Positions 43,801 to 56,379 of a DNA stretch of 64,000 nucleotides are shown here, in pieces. This stretch comes from Pomphorhynchus laevis (lineage: Eukaryota; Acanthocephala; Palaeacanthocephala; Echinorhynchida; Pomphorhynchidae), in contig WNNJ02000338.1 of NCBI GenBank assembly GCA_012934845.2, positions 37,513-101,512 on the forward strand, read 5' to 3'. Below the pieces are notes generated by a model. That model was not told the DNA's origin and did no database searches. It saw only the letters and a list, made by a program, of their open reading frames with translations. The position numbers and the translations under genes are program-made. Within the stretch, counting starts at the first letter, position 1; each line of letters starts with the position of its first letter.

Positions 43801-46800
43801 AAAACACGATTTCAAATAATTTCAATTAATTAATTCCTAGGTATCAATCGAAGAATTCGTGATAGGATTTCAATCGTGATAGTTAGCACAAAGTATAATC
43901 TACTGCTGTGATATCATTGTATTTAATAAATTATTTATTAATTCACCTCTTATTATTGGAATAAACTCAAGGGTTAGTTCATTTATGTTAGATGAAATCG
44001 TTACATTTTCAACAGGTAGCTGATTAGGATCTGAAATTTAAATTTTTCTTAATTTTATCTAGATAAGAGAAGAACAAACCAATAACTCTAATTTTAAAGT
44101 TGTGCTCTCCATCTTCTTTGTAGATAATGTAGTGAACATTTTCATTGAGTTGGGTTATAATCAAGGGCTCAGGTTTATCATCACATTGGAATGCATCTAG
44201 TACTATTGGACATGGCTCCATTAACTTGTTATCCAAGCGAATATAGATCTCATGAGGTCCTATATAAATGAATTAATATCTTAAAAGTATCCATTTGTGA
44301 TATACCTATTATTAGTGGAACGTATTCTGCAACTAGACGATTGTTGTTATCTACATAGAAGGAACATGGTATCGTATGGCTTTTCGAATCTAAAGATCAA
44401 TCAGAAATTTTAAAATGTCAATTTTAAAAAACAATTATATGATTAAACAATAAATCATATTTTATGATTAGAAGCGATCACGCAGTCGTTTCATCGTATG
44501 ATATTTTACTTTGAGCGAAAAAAAATTTAATTTATGTTTGTGCAGGCAAGCGAAAATTAATTTTCAAGAAAGTCAACTATTTAAGCATTAAATAACATTT
44601 ATAAATATAAATATATAATATAAATATATTATATATTTGATTTTATGTGATTAACTATAAATATATTAAATCTTAATTATTACAAACACATTCTGAGATT
44701 GTAATGAGTTTGTACGCCTTCTAAAGAAGGGAAGTAATTTATTCTAGAAGTAATAAATATATATTATATATAATATCATATATAATATAATATATATGAT
44801 ATTATAATATATAATATATGTATATTCTAATATCTAGTATTCTTCTAATACTTCTTATATTTTATAAGAACAATTTGTTTCATTTAAAATTATAATACTT
44901 AAAGGTTATTTAACATAGGATCTGAACTTCCCGCATATTTTAATAATTAATTAAAAAATATAAATATTTAATCAAATTAATTTGAGATAAGAAATTTAAA
45001 ATGTTATTTATCTGAGCTAGTCTACATTTATAATAACATAATAAATTCTAAATGATTTGTAAAATACATTTAAATTACAAATTTAATTAATTATCCAATC
45101 TAATTATTTATATCACCAAATGAATAAAGACATTTGTTGATAAAAATGAATAAATGAATCAAGACAAATGAATAAAGACACTTATTCAGAATTTGGACCC
45201 ATTAGTCTTATTAACGTTATTTTCTAAATATCAATGAGGCTTATTGCGGAGAAATTGTGTTACAATCTTAACTACTATCGAATTTTTGATGATCACCACG
45301 GCTTCCTACCTTGTCGTTTATGAATAACTAATCTATGGAAGACTCGTGAATATTGTGTAGATGTTCTTAGTTCACATTTACAGTTGATATAATATGTATT
45401 GACTTCCCTAAGGCCTTTGACATAGTATTATCAACGACTATTATTGCAATGAGTATTTCTTGCACTCATGTCCAATCAAAAAAGGAAAACAAAATAAAAA
45501 AAACTGAAATCAAATAGAAATCAAATATAATCAAATATATAATAAATATAATTATAAGACTAGAAGTGAGTAAAATACTTATCTGGACTCACTTATGATA
45601 AGTGAGTACAGCTCTCTTATCTTAAGAAATTTAAAGAATATTCATAACGTAAATGTATGTCGTCTCATAAAATGACTCATTAAGCTAATAGAAATATTCA
45701 ATAGCAAAGCCCTTATTAACTTTCATAATGAAAATTTATTATTAATTGTCAAGACTGCAATGGATAATTATTTGGCTTTTGGCATTACAAATGCCAGTTA
45801 ATTTGAGAAAATGTTAAGTTCTGCTGGAATATCAGCTTTGAGTAAGACTAAAATTTGGATTTATAAAATCAAATAATACAATTTGTTCATTTTGTATGGT
45901 CAAACATACAATTTGTTCTAACAAAAATTCTATAATTGTTCAAATTGTTTATTTAATGAACAAATTATATTTAAAATGCTTTTGTGTTCAATGCGATTTC
46001 TATATTGTTTTAATCTTATATTCTTGTGTAGTATTTTCCATAATTTCAAAGGGTACTCTAGTTGTAAATATGCGATTATGCGTGTTGTTTAGTCACCAGG
46101 TGGTTCCAATGTAAGTTCCCGTAGTCGCTAATGTCCAAACATTGGAGATTATCATAAATAGAGATATGCATTTAGAATCGGTAACATGATGTTCCACTAT
46201 CCTTAGCTTATCTGGGGATAAGTTCCGGGCCGAAAGCTAGCTACATGCTATAGTGGATGTTTTTTAATATAATTTTGATTTATTTCCTCACAATTTTTAA
46301 TGATTGATCATCATTTAATCTAATAACATAGATTAGATATGAATAAATAAAATAAAATAAATAATAAAATAAATAATATTATTTTAATCTAAAAATGCTA
46401 AATAATAGCATATGAGTTCCTTTTTATAATACTTCATAAACGTATAGAAAATAATATTAAACTCTATAATAATACTTTATTATAATATAATACTTTATTT
46501 ATAATATAATACTATACAATAATATAATATTTATTATTAGTATAATTTATTATACTCTAAATATAAACATATTTATTAAATTATATTAAAATAAAAAATC
46601 GTCAAAAATCAAACTTTTCAATAAAATTAACAAATTGAAATACAATAAAACAGGAAAGTGATTGTAGTGTGCTGCCTCGAACATGCACGGAGCAGTTCCT
46701 CGTTGAACGGCAATACTCAGGTCTGTATGAAAAACCTGATCGCTTGAGGCTCCCGGGTAATTCGGTTTAATCGTGTGCATAGGTTTCGAAGGTTCTCTTT

Positions 46801-49800
46801 AGTATCCAGACCAAACGATCCCAATGTATTTAGCCACGTAGCTAAGAGAAAACGGGTTTGGACAAGTGAATTCCCACACGAGCAGTATGTCATCTTGCCA
46901 GGGTGCCAACGTAGTGTTGCGGACCATTTAAAAATGACTGTATAAATAACAATACAAAAACAAAAAGCGCAAAAAATAAAATTATTTTTCCAAATTATTA
47001 TTTTCCAAAAGATATGGGTATGAATAAAAATTAGTAAACATATGTACTTAAAGAACACCTTTTTATGAAATATTACTTTGTGCATTTATGGATGATAACT
47101 ACATGCAAAAGATAAAAATTTAATAAAATTCTCTCAACCAAATAACATTTTAAAATAAAAAATTTAAATTATATTTTATTATCAAAAAATGTGATATTTT
47201 AAAAATAATAAAATGAATAATCATTTAAACGCGTATTAAGAGTTTATAATAATCAATTATTTTGTAATTAACTATTGAGTTAACTATAGAATTTACAATG
47301 AAAGCAGCTAACCAAAACAGACAAACCTTTCACAACCACATTGAGAGCTGACGAGGACACTTCGTTGAAATCGATATTAACTCTAGATATATCACCAATG
47401 CCAGCATTTTTCAATATAATACGTGCTTCTCTATACACCGTTATTTTGTACTGACTAATATTTCCATTCATCATTGTAACAATTATTAGGTAAGTACCTA
47501 AAATTAATTACAAATGATCCAACTTCGTTAGATTATTATAACCTTCGTTATTAAAGGTATGCTGTGTGGATGTTTTAATGTCTTCATCGTCTGTGACATA
47601 ATTCTTTACGAGTCGATTGTTAGAATCTTACATTTAAAATAAAATATAAATAGAACGGTATGCTAGCAAACTAAATCATCTGTGACTTTGCTATAATTCA
47701 AAAAATAATTACAAAACTATCTAAACATTACATCGGATCGGTTTTTATTGGCTACAAAGTCTGAAAACAATTCAAACACGTGCCTTTTTTTTATAAAAAC
47801 ACACGTCTTTTGATGTGTTTGAAATCAAACTATTCATTCTTAACACAAATATTAGGGTCAAATCATTAATAAAGAGATCTGTAATGAAATAGTATAAATA
47901 TCATACTATATCATATTTTTTACTATGAAATAGTATAATTATCATAAATATTAAGACTACTAATTCCCGAGACTTTCTCTTAGCTGTGTCTTGCACATTG
48001 GATTCTAGAATAGTTATGTCAAATCTGTGGTTATTTTCAACAGCATGACGAACTGAAGAATCACTGGCGAGTTTTTTAATTTTATTTGCGACCGTCTAAG
48101 GTTCATACGAATGTTCATCTATCCTGTCGTTTCGCCAACATATTGAGCTTGACACACTCTGCATTGTAGTAGGTAAATGTCCCCGATACTTTTGCAGACT
48201 AGAAACAAAAATGTACCATAAACCGACATGGAAGCCCGTATTCTTACATGCATCAAGCTGTCACCCTGCATACATAAAAAGAAATCTAATATACAACGAA
48301 ATGTTACGGGTGAAGAAAATCTGTTCGAAACCGTCAGATCTTATTGATGAGATAGAAAAAATGAGAACCCATTTTCTAGCCAGAGGATACAAACGGCGCC
48401 AAATACAGACTGCAGTCGACCGGGTAAAACGAATGAACCGATGGGCGTTGTTATATAAAGAATTGAGATCACAAAAAGAAAAAGAGCCAACAACATATAT
48501 CGCAATAGAATGGAACCCGGCATTGTCGAAGATAAGGCAGGATTTACACGGACTAATTCTTGACGTAAAAAACAAGTTAGATATAGACTGAAATAATGTG
48601 AACATTGTATATAATAGACCATTAAAAGTCAAAGATCTATTGGTAAAATCTACCTTACCCGGAATAACCAATGAACAGAAACATAAATCAACACCATGTG
48701 GGGATAAACGATGTTACACATGCGAAGATATGAAGAACGCATCAACGTTCAAGAGTACGAAAACGCAATTACAATATCACATAAGATCGACTAGTAACTG
48801 CAAAAGTATCGCGGACATTTACATACTACAATGCAGATAGTGTCAAGCTCAATATGTTGGCGAAACGACAGGCCAGATGAACATTCGTATGAACCTGAGA
48901 CGGTCTCAAATAAAATAAAAAAAAATCGCCAGTGATTCTTCAGTTCGTCATGCTGTTGAAAATAACCACAGCTTTGACATAACTATTCTAGAATCCAATG
49001 TGCAAGACACAGCTAAGAGAAAGTCACGGGAATTGTGGTGGTCGGCCCAGCTGATGGCAGAATTGCTAGGTCCTTACACAGCTGTTCAACTGTATGGCGG
49101 AGAGTGAAAAAACAATGTGATTATCGGAAACAGTAGTGTGATTCTTCCATGTTTTGAAGTGTAAGCCACGTGCATAAAAACATTGTTGAGAAGCCATTGT
49201 GCTAGTGTTACTGAAGAAGGGAAGTATCCCGAAAACGTTATAAAATAAATCTTGATTTTATTGTCCTGATTTCATCCAACAATAATTAGTATTGTATAAT
49301 ATGAATCCGATTGAAGAAAGGATCTCAGGAGGCAGTTCTATCGCACAAAATCAATCTAATATAAAATATATATATATATATATATATAGAAAATACCGGA
49401 GAAGACCAGTGTATATTTTTGACAACGTTTCGAATTAATTTGTATTGGACTTCCAAAAATGTAAAATTTATTTTAAAATGCATTTTTGATAATTAATCAA
49501 ATGCTGATTCGATTTTAGTTAATCTTATGTAAATTTAAGTTTAAATTATTAATTTATTTCCGCGTAAATTTCGAATTTAAAAAACTATAAGACACCTTCT
49601 TTCGTAAAACAAATTAACAAATTTGTATTTATAAAAATAAACAATTTTAAATTATTAAAAATATTAAATTATCAATTTTAAATTACTTTTGCACTTGTCC
49701 TTTAATTATACTTTTTTAAATTGGAATTATTGAATGATATTGTTTGAATTTAACAAACTATAAAATAAATCAATTAATTTGATATTTTATAAATAAATAT

Positions 49801-52800
49801 AAATAAAATTACTATTTAAATTGTAGTAAGACTTTTTTTGTTTCAGCAATTCTATTTGTATAGAATTTAAATACAAAAATGTTATAATAAATTATAATAG
49901 TCCGATTAAATCAATTAAACATTTAAATATCATTAAATCCATTGTACAAACGCAGAGTTAATCAAAAGTACACTAACCGAATATAGAAATGTATGACCAC
50001 TGATCAGTTAGCTTTTCGTACTTTACTTGACTACCAATAGCAACAGCAGATGGGCCGCGAATTATCTCATTACTTCTATATTTAGCTTCAATCTTACAGA
50101 GCTCAATTCCATTAGACCTTAGAAAGGTATAAGCACCTAAATAAACAAAAAGTTAATTTCAACAAAAGTTCAATTAATTGCGAAACCTTGCTCTCTTGGC
50201 GTAAATTCAATTTTCCATCGTCCAAGATAATCTTGAGATCTGATATGATGAACAACAACCCCTGAAGGTCCTAAATAATAAATACATAAAAATGTCGATT
50301 AAATGTTATTCATTTGCCTAAAATATTAATTTTCATGTCTGTTAGCAGTTCAGTGTATTGATTGAGCATAATCCATGATTTTTCATCGACAAAATATCCA
50401 TTTACATCACAGCCATTAATAATTTCCAGATTGGATTTTATTTGGATCGAATTATAATCATTCGAAAAAATCGGAATTTTAAAAGGCGTACCTAAATGTA
50501 AAAATTTATATAAAATTTTCAAAGTTCAAATTATTAATTTAAAATTAATAGTTTAAATTATTAGTTTAAAATTATTAATTATTATTTTATTTATGTTAAT
50601 TATTTATATTAATTTTATTTTAAATTTTTATAAATGATATTTATATTAATACAAAATATTAATTCAATATTAATATTATCATATTTAATATTTATTAATA
50701 TTAAAAATATTAAAATTAATAAATAATATTTATTAAACCATCTTCATGTCAACATTCCAGAATCTAAGATTATAAAATTCCGCAAAGCGGGTCCTCATCG
50801 GCGTTCTGACAAGATGCACCTTGATAACCATCCACTTAATTTTTGCCAGAATTATACGTATCTCGGTATCATTTTCATATCTAAATAGTGATTCAACTCT
50901 CATCTACAGTGAAAAAGCTCAAAGGTAATCATTGGTACGTATCTTGTTAAACATATTAGATCTTTATCCGTCAAATGAGCACTTTATGATTTTCAAAAAA
51001 TGCTTCTCCCAATCATTCGAAATGTCCTACCTTCATTTTCGTATGATCTCTCTTATGATAATTTCGCTTTAATAGACAAATATCGATGACGATTCATAGA
51101 CCGAGTTGTTGACGTTTCTTTAAAGTCATCATCAGTTGTAGCCACTCTTTCCAATGAGTGGCTACATTCGATGTTTCATTCGAGATTATTTAAATTTACA
51201 CAAAAGACGGAAAGCGGAATCCCTATGACAGAATGGCTAGTGAATTCAGATGAAGTGTTAAGCGTTTCAATCGCAAAACAAAATATGATGCACAAGTTGA
51301 GTGCGCGAAATTAATTCATGTAAACCCACATTATGCCATCATCAAGAGAGGAAATGGGATTGAGGATACTATGTCCACTCGATACTTATCAAGATCACAA
51401 GGCACCACTAAAATAATCGATGATAATTTGGAGAAACACTCGGAAATTGTATCTTCAATCAAAGATAATCATGTCAGTGAAGAAACTCCGGAGTCAAGAG
51501 AAAATAATATGAGCGATCCACTCGTACAAAGATACTCAAATTTTAGTAACGCAAAATTGTGCTTGATTGCGCCCCGTGGACTTAATGAATTTTGGATGAA
51601 GTTCCAACCATGGAATTTAGACGGTCTTCTTGAAAAACAAAACGACCAGCATACCTGTCTGAATATATCGCTGGGGATAATAACATGTGATATTTAGAGT
51701 TAATTATTGTTGTTTTTACATTTATATTTTCAATAAAGTTACTTATCTACGTGTTTCGGTTATCCTCCTCACCCGCTTCTGTCTAACGACCAATCAGACA
51801 TATACCGTTTTTGACTTTTACCTCGTATCAACAACTGACTTCGCATCGTATAATTACATTCTTGAGTATACTCTCGCACACACTCTTCTTTCAACTACAT
51901 ATCAAATTTCAATTCATTTTCATCATCCTAACAATAATAACGGTAACGCTTTTCATCTCCTACCTGTCCGTTCTTATTCTTCCCCCATATAAATATCTAT
52001 CATACTTATTTATTTTCTTCACTACGCTTTACTCTAGCTCCCCGTATCACTTCTCAATGATTTACATATTTTCGTCAAAATCATATCAAGTAACATCTCC
52101 GATCAACTGATTCAACACTCAACTCCTATTACACAATGCTCCAACCTATCTCAATTCATCCATCGAGCACCCCTGTCATTCACACTTCTACCTGCTCTTC
52201 TGCCTCCACTATAACAAGCGCTGTCCGTCCATAACTACTTCCACGTAATCGTATTCCAAGTAATCGTTTTTGAATTGATCGCTTTATTATCATATCTAAT
52301 AAATCTTCCCGGATCTGCATCTCCACAATCTCGACTCAATGATGTATCTGCTTTTAGATCTATCCTCGCAACCATTCTCCCTAATGATAATTCATCCCTC
52401 TTCAATAATATCGCTCCTGTATATTTTATATGTTTCAACACATTCACTAAATCAAATCATCTCAGTCAGCCATTCTTAAAAATCGCTTTCCGACATAATT
52501 CACATGGCTCCTCGGTACTCTCCCAAATTGATCATATGCAGATCATCAACTCCTTTCACATCGAACTTGTGATTGTATACAACCCAGACTCAGCTGCCAC
52601 CTCACATATGTTCTTTAGAGAACTTATGTGAGGTGGCAGCTGAGTCTGGTAGGACTCAGTTTGATAGGGGTACTTTTCCCCTACCAAAAGTAATATACGG
52701 AAATGTATATCTACACCACAGGGAGCAGCCAGCTGAGTGGATGTAGCGTTGAATCGCGATACAGACGTCCTGAGTTCGAATCCGATCAGCACCAGTGTAC

Positions 52801-55800
52801 GGAGAAAGCAGAAAATAAGGGTCGAAACGTGAAATGTAGCTCTGGGTCAGCAGCTGATGAGACCCATCCAAACTGATTAGTAGCGTCCTGCTGTATCAAG
52901 AATAGGAACAATACCTGTGAGGATAATGTCGTGCCACAATCAGAAGAATTTCAGCTCACAGATGTAATCAAGTTAAATTTATATTAATAATATAATAATT
53001 AAATATTATTAATTATTAAAAATTATACGACAAAAATAAAAAATATCTGTCAATAATAAAAATATTTGGCATTTAAAAAAATAATTTGCAATTTTAGTAA
53101 AAAGGTTTTATTTAATAAAATAAAAATTTTATAAAAATAAAAATAATAATTTTTTAATTAATTTTTAAAATTATAAATTCAAATTATAAAATTAAATCAT
53201 TAATTTTCGAATGACGATTTATGAAAATAGAAAATTACAGAGTTTATATACCTGGTATTGGAACTTTATTGAAAAGTATATCAATCACATGTATTCGCAA
53301 ACTACGGGGAACAAAACTTATTATAAAGTTTCGTTTTTGTTCTTCTTTAAATTCAGCTTGTAACGTCTCTCCATTATCAGTAATAGTTACCTCAAGATTT
53401 CCTTCTCCAGCTCCGAATGTTTCAACTACAACTCAAAGTTACGTTTCGAATTTGAAATATATCTAATTTACCTGTAAATGTACAAGGGTGGTCGATAAAT
53501 GCTTTCGGTAGATTTCTTATTTTTATTTGACTTGCGTCAAAAACGTCATATTTAATAGGGGATCCTAAAAATATATCATATGCATCTGACATTCAAGTCA
53601 TTGATCGCACCTTTTATTTCTACACTATTGCAGTACATTCTTATTTCATAAATGCTTACAATAGTAGGAACAAATTTGATCTCGTATCGCTGATTATCAA
53701 GATATTTAACTTCAGACTCAATAACATTGCCTGTTTCTTTTTCCATAACTGATATTGTAATTGATTTTTGATCGTACTCTCTAATTAGAACTAAACACGT
53801 ATATTTAATTATTATTTTTAACAAAAATAAATAAATCTTTAATAATTTGTTTTTAAAATCTCAGGGTTATTTTAGAAAAATCTAAAATCACATTTATTTC
53901 AAGCATTTTTCAATGCGTGAAATAAAGATGAAATTTAACTACAATTCTAAAATTAGCTTCCAATTACTAATTAATATGATATTGTGACCTATAATATATA
54001 ACATATTTTAATATTAATAACTCTAAGTTGAAAATTACTTTAAGCAGCTATTGTTACTATCGAAATTTTGATGACTATTTTTACTCTGCACGCTAATTTA
54101 AATATATCTATAAGTCAACATCAGTACGTTACATTTTAGTATTGGTGGACCTCAACAATATTTCTGTTTAAGTTTTGGCCCAATATTTCCGTTTCAAGTT
54201 TCGGTTCTTTTAATGTTGGCTGACCTTGACCCGTCTGTTTTTATTAACAATTAGATTTAATGAAAGACTTTCTTATTACATTATGCAAATTTAATTGAAA
54301 TCATTTCTGGATTTAAATCAAATTAGCGTTGGCAGGTGAAGGTGCTATCTTCAATTTGAAAACTTACCTATTTTTGAAATTGATGACTATTATTAAACTA
54401 GTCATATATACCTTAATATATAATTTATCATTATAAATTAATATCATATGCATAATAACTTATAAAAACTTAATAACATATTATACTTAATAACATATTA
54501 TATGCATAATAACTTATATTAATAGAAATTAATATGTTAATAATATAAATATTATAATTTATATATTTATATTATAATTAATATAAATTATATTAATATT
54601 ATAATAATTTTAAAAGGACCGAAACGAGGAACGTAGGTATTGGATCAGTAGCTGATGATGTCCACCAATACTGAAATGTAGCGTACTGATATTTACTTAT
54701 AGATTGGATTGAAGTAACGTGCAGAATAAAATAGTCATCAAAATTTCAATAGTAACAATTACAGCACAGGTGTATTAATTTGTAATTAGGAAACAAACTA
54801 TAGATGATTAGTTTGATAATAGTAATTATTTGGAAATATAGGTAGGTTTATAAATTGAAAGTAGAACCTTCCCTTACCAACGCAGATTTAATTTAAAATC
54901 AGAAATGATTTTAATTAAATTTGCAAAATGTTAGACGAAAGTTTTATATTAAATCTAATTGTCAATAAAAGCAGACGAGTCGAGTGATCGTCAGTCAACA
55001 TTAAAAGGATCTAAACGTGAAACGCAGGTATTGTACGAATAGCTGATGAGGTCCACCAATACTGAAATGCAGTGTACTGTTGTTGACCTATATTAAAAAT
55101 AGTTATTCAATTTGATTTATGTGCCATTATAACAATTACACGACAACTATAGTTTTGCGAATAATTTTGCCGATATTTTTATGTATATTTTTATACATAT
55201 AAATAGTTTTTATACGTAAAAACATGTATATTATATGCATAAAATACGACAATGAATAGATCATTGTCTAAATAGTTATTAAAATCATGATTCCGCAATA
55301 CTCACTAAATGGCACAATCATAGAGTATGATTGTAAATAGGATTTCTTAACATTTATATTAAGAAATGCTATATAAACGTCATGTGCATAAATGAACGAC
55401 GATAAGCAAGCATTTGGTCATTATTTTTATCTTCGATACAGAGGTGTTTCATAAAAAAGTAAAATTAGTTTCACTTATCCAGTAACCATACCACAGAACA
55501 AATACTGGTGGCAGTATTTAAAGAAATTTATATTCGGAAAAATAAATAAATTCATGAAAAATCGTTATGATTAATTTTCCAACATTTAATATGAATATAT
55601 TGAATATTTAAAATAAACTTTTCTGTAATTAATTAACATAATATAATTAATTAACATTATTATATATTAAATACAATTATGGATTAAAAACAATATTTTT
55701 ATACATTTATATAATCATAAAAAAAATTTTATATTGTTTATATATCGGTGGGTCTACGGCGATTCCACTCAATACATTGACGATATTCATACACTGAAGA

Positions 55801-56313
55801 ATTTCTATCTGTACTGGATGGTTAACTTATTCGGTAAGGCGTAGACCCACCGATCGAAAGAACCAAAGTTCGAATCTGAAAGTGCAAAACGTTTTAAAAA
55901 TTAAACATACAGCTGTAGCTTTTTGATTAGTCCAAATGTACCGTTACACGGAGTAGCGGACGAAACATACCAATATGTTGGGATTAACTTAGAATGCTGT
56001 AAGTTAAGTAATGGAAAAAATGATACGGTAACTGGTTTCTGATGTGAAATCATATAGAGTGATAGATAGAATATTTACTTGGTACGAGGAATTGCTGGTG
56101 TCTTTATAGTTATCACAAAAGCAGTCGAAACGCAACCTAATCACTTCATCCGACTGACGATGACTGCTCGGTGGTTAGAAGCTACTCGGAGTGATACATT
56201 AGACTGATGGAGCTGATGATCGAAGTCCAGTTATTTAGCAGCAAATATGGATTAAAAATCAATCGTAGCCAGCTTTGGCTCCTGGACCACAGTTTCAAGC
56301 GATTTTTCGCAAT

Positions 56314-56379
<66 letters not shown>

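Noticed and set aside
48261-48671. Minus-strand frames opposite the Penelope-like region at 48211-48591
   Set aside because: Shadow frames of the real plus-strand coding segment.
51811-52110. Frame resembling a hydrophobic membrane protein
   Set aside because: The hydrophobicity follows from the pyrimidine-rich strand (Phe, Leu, Ser codons); neighbouring frames look the same.
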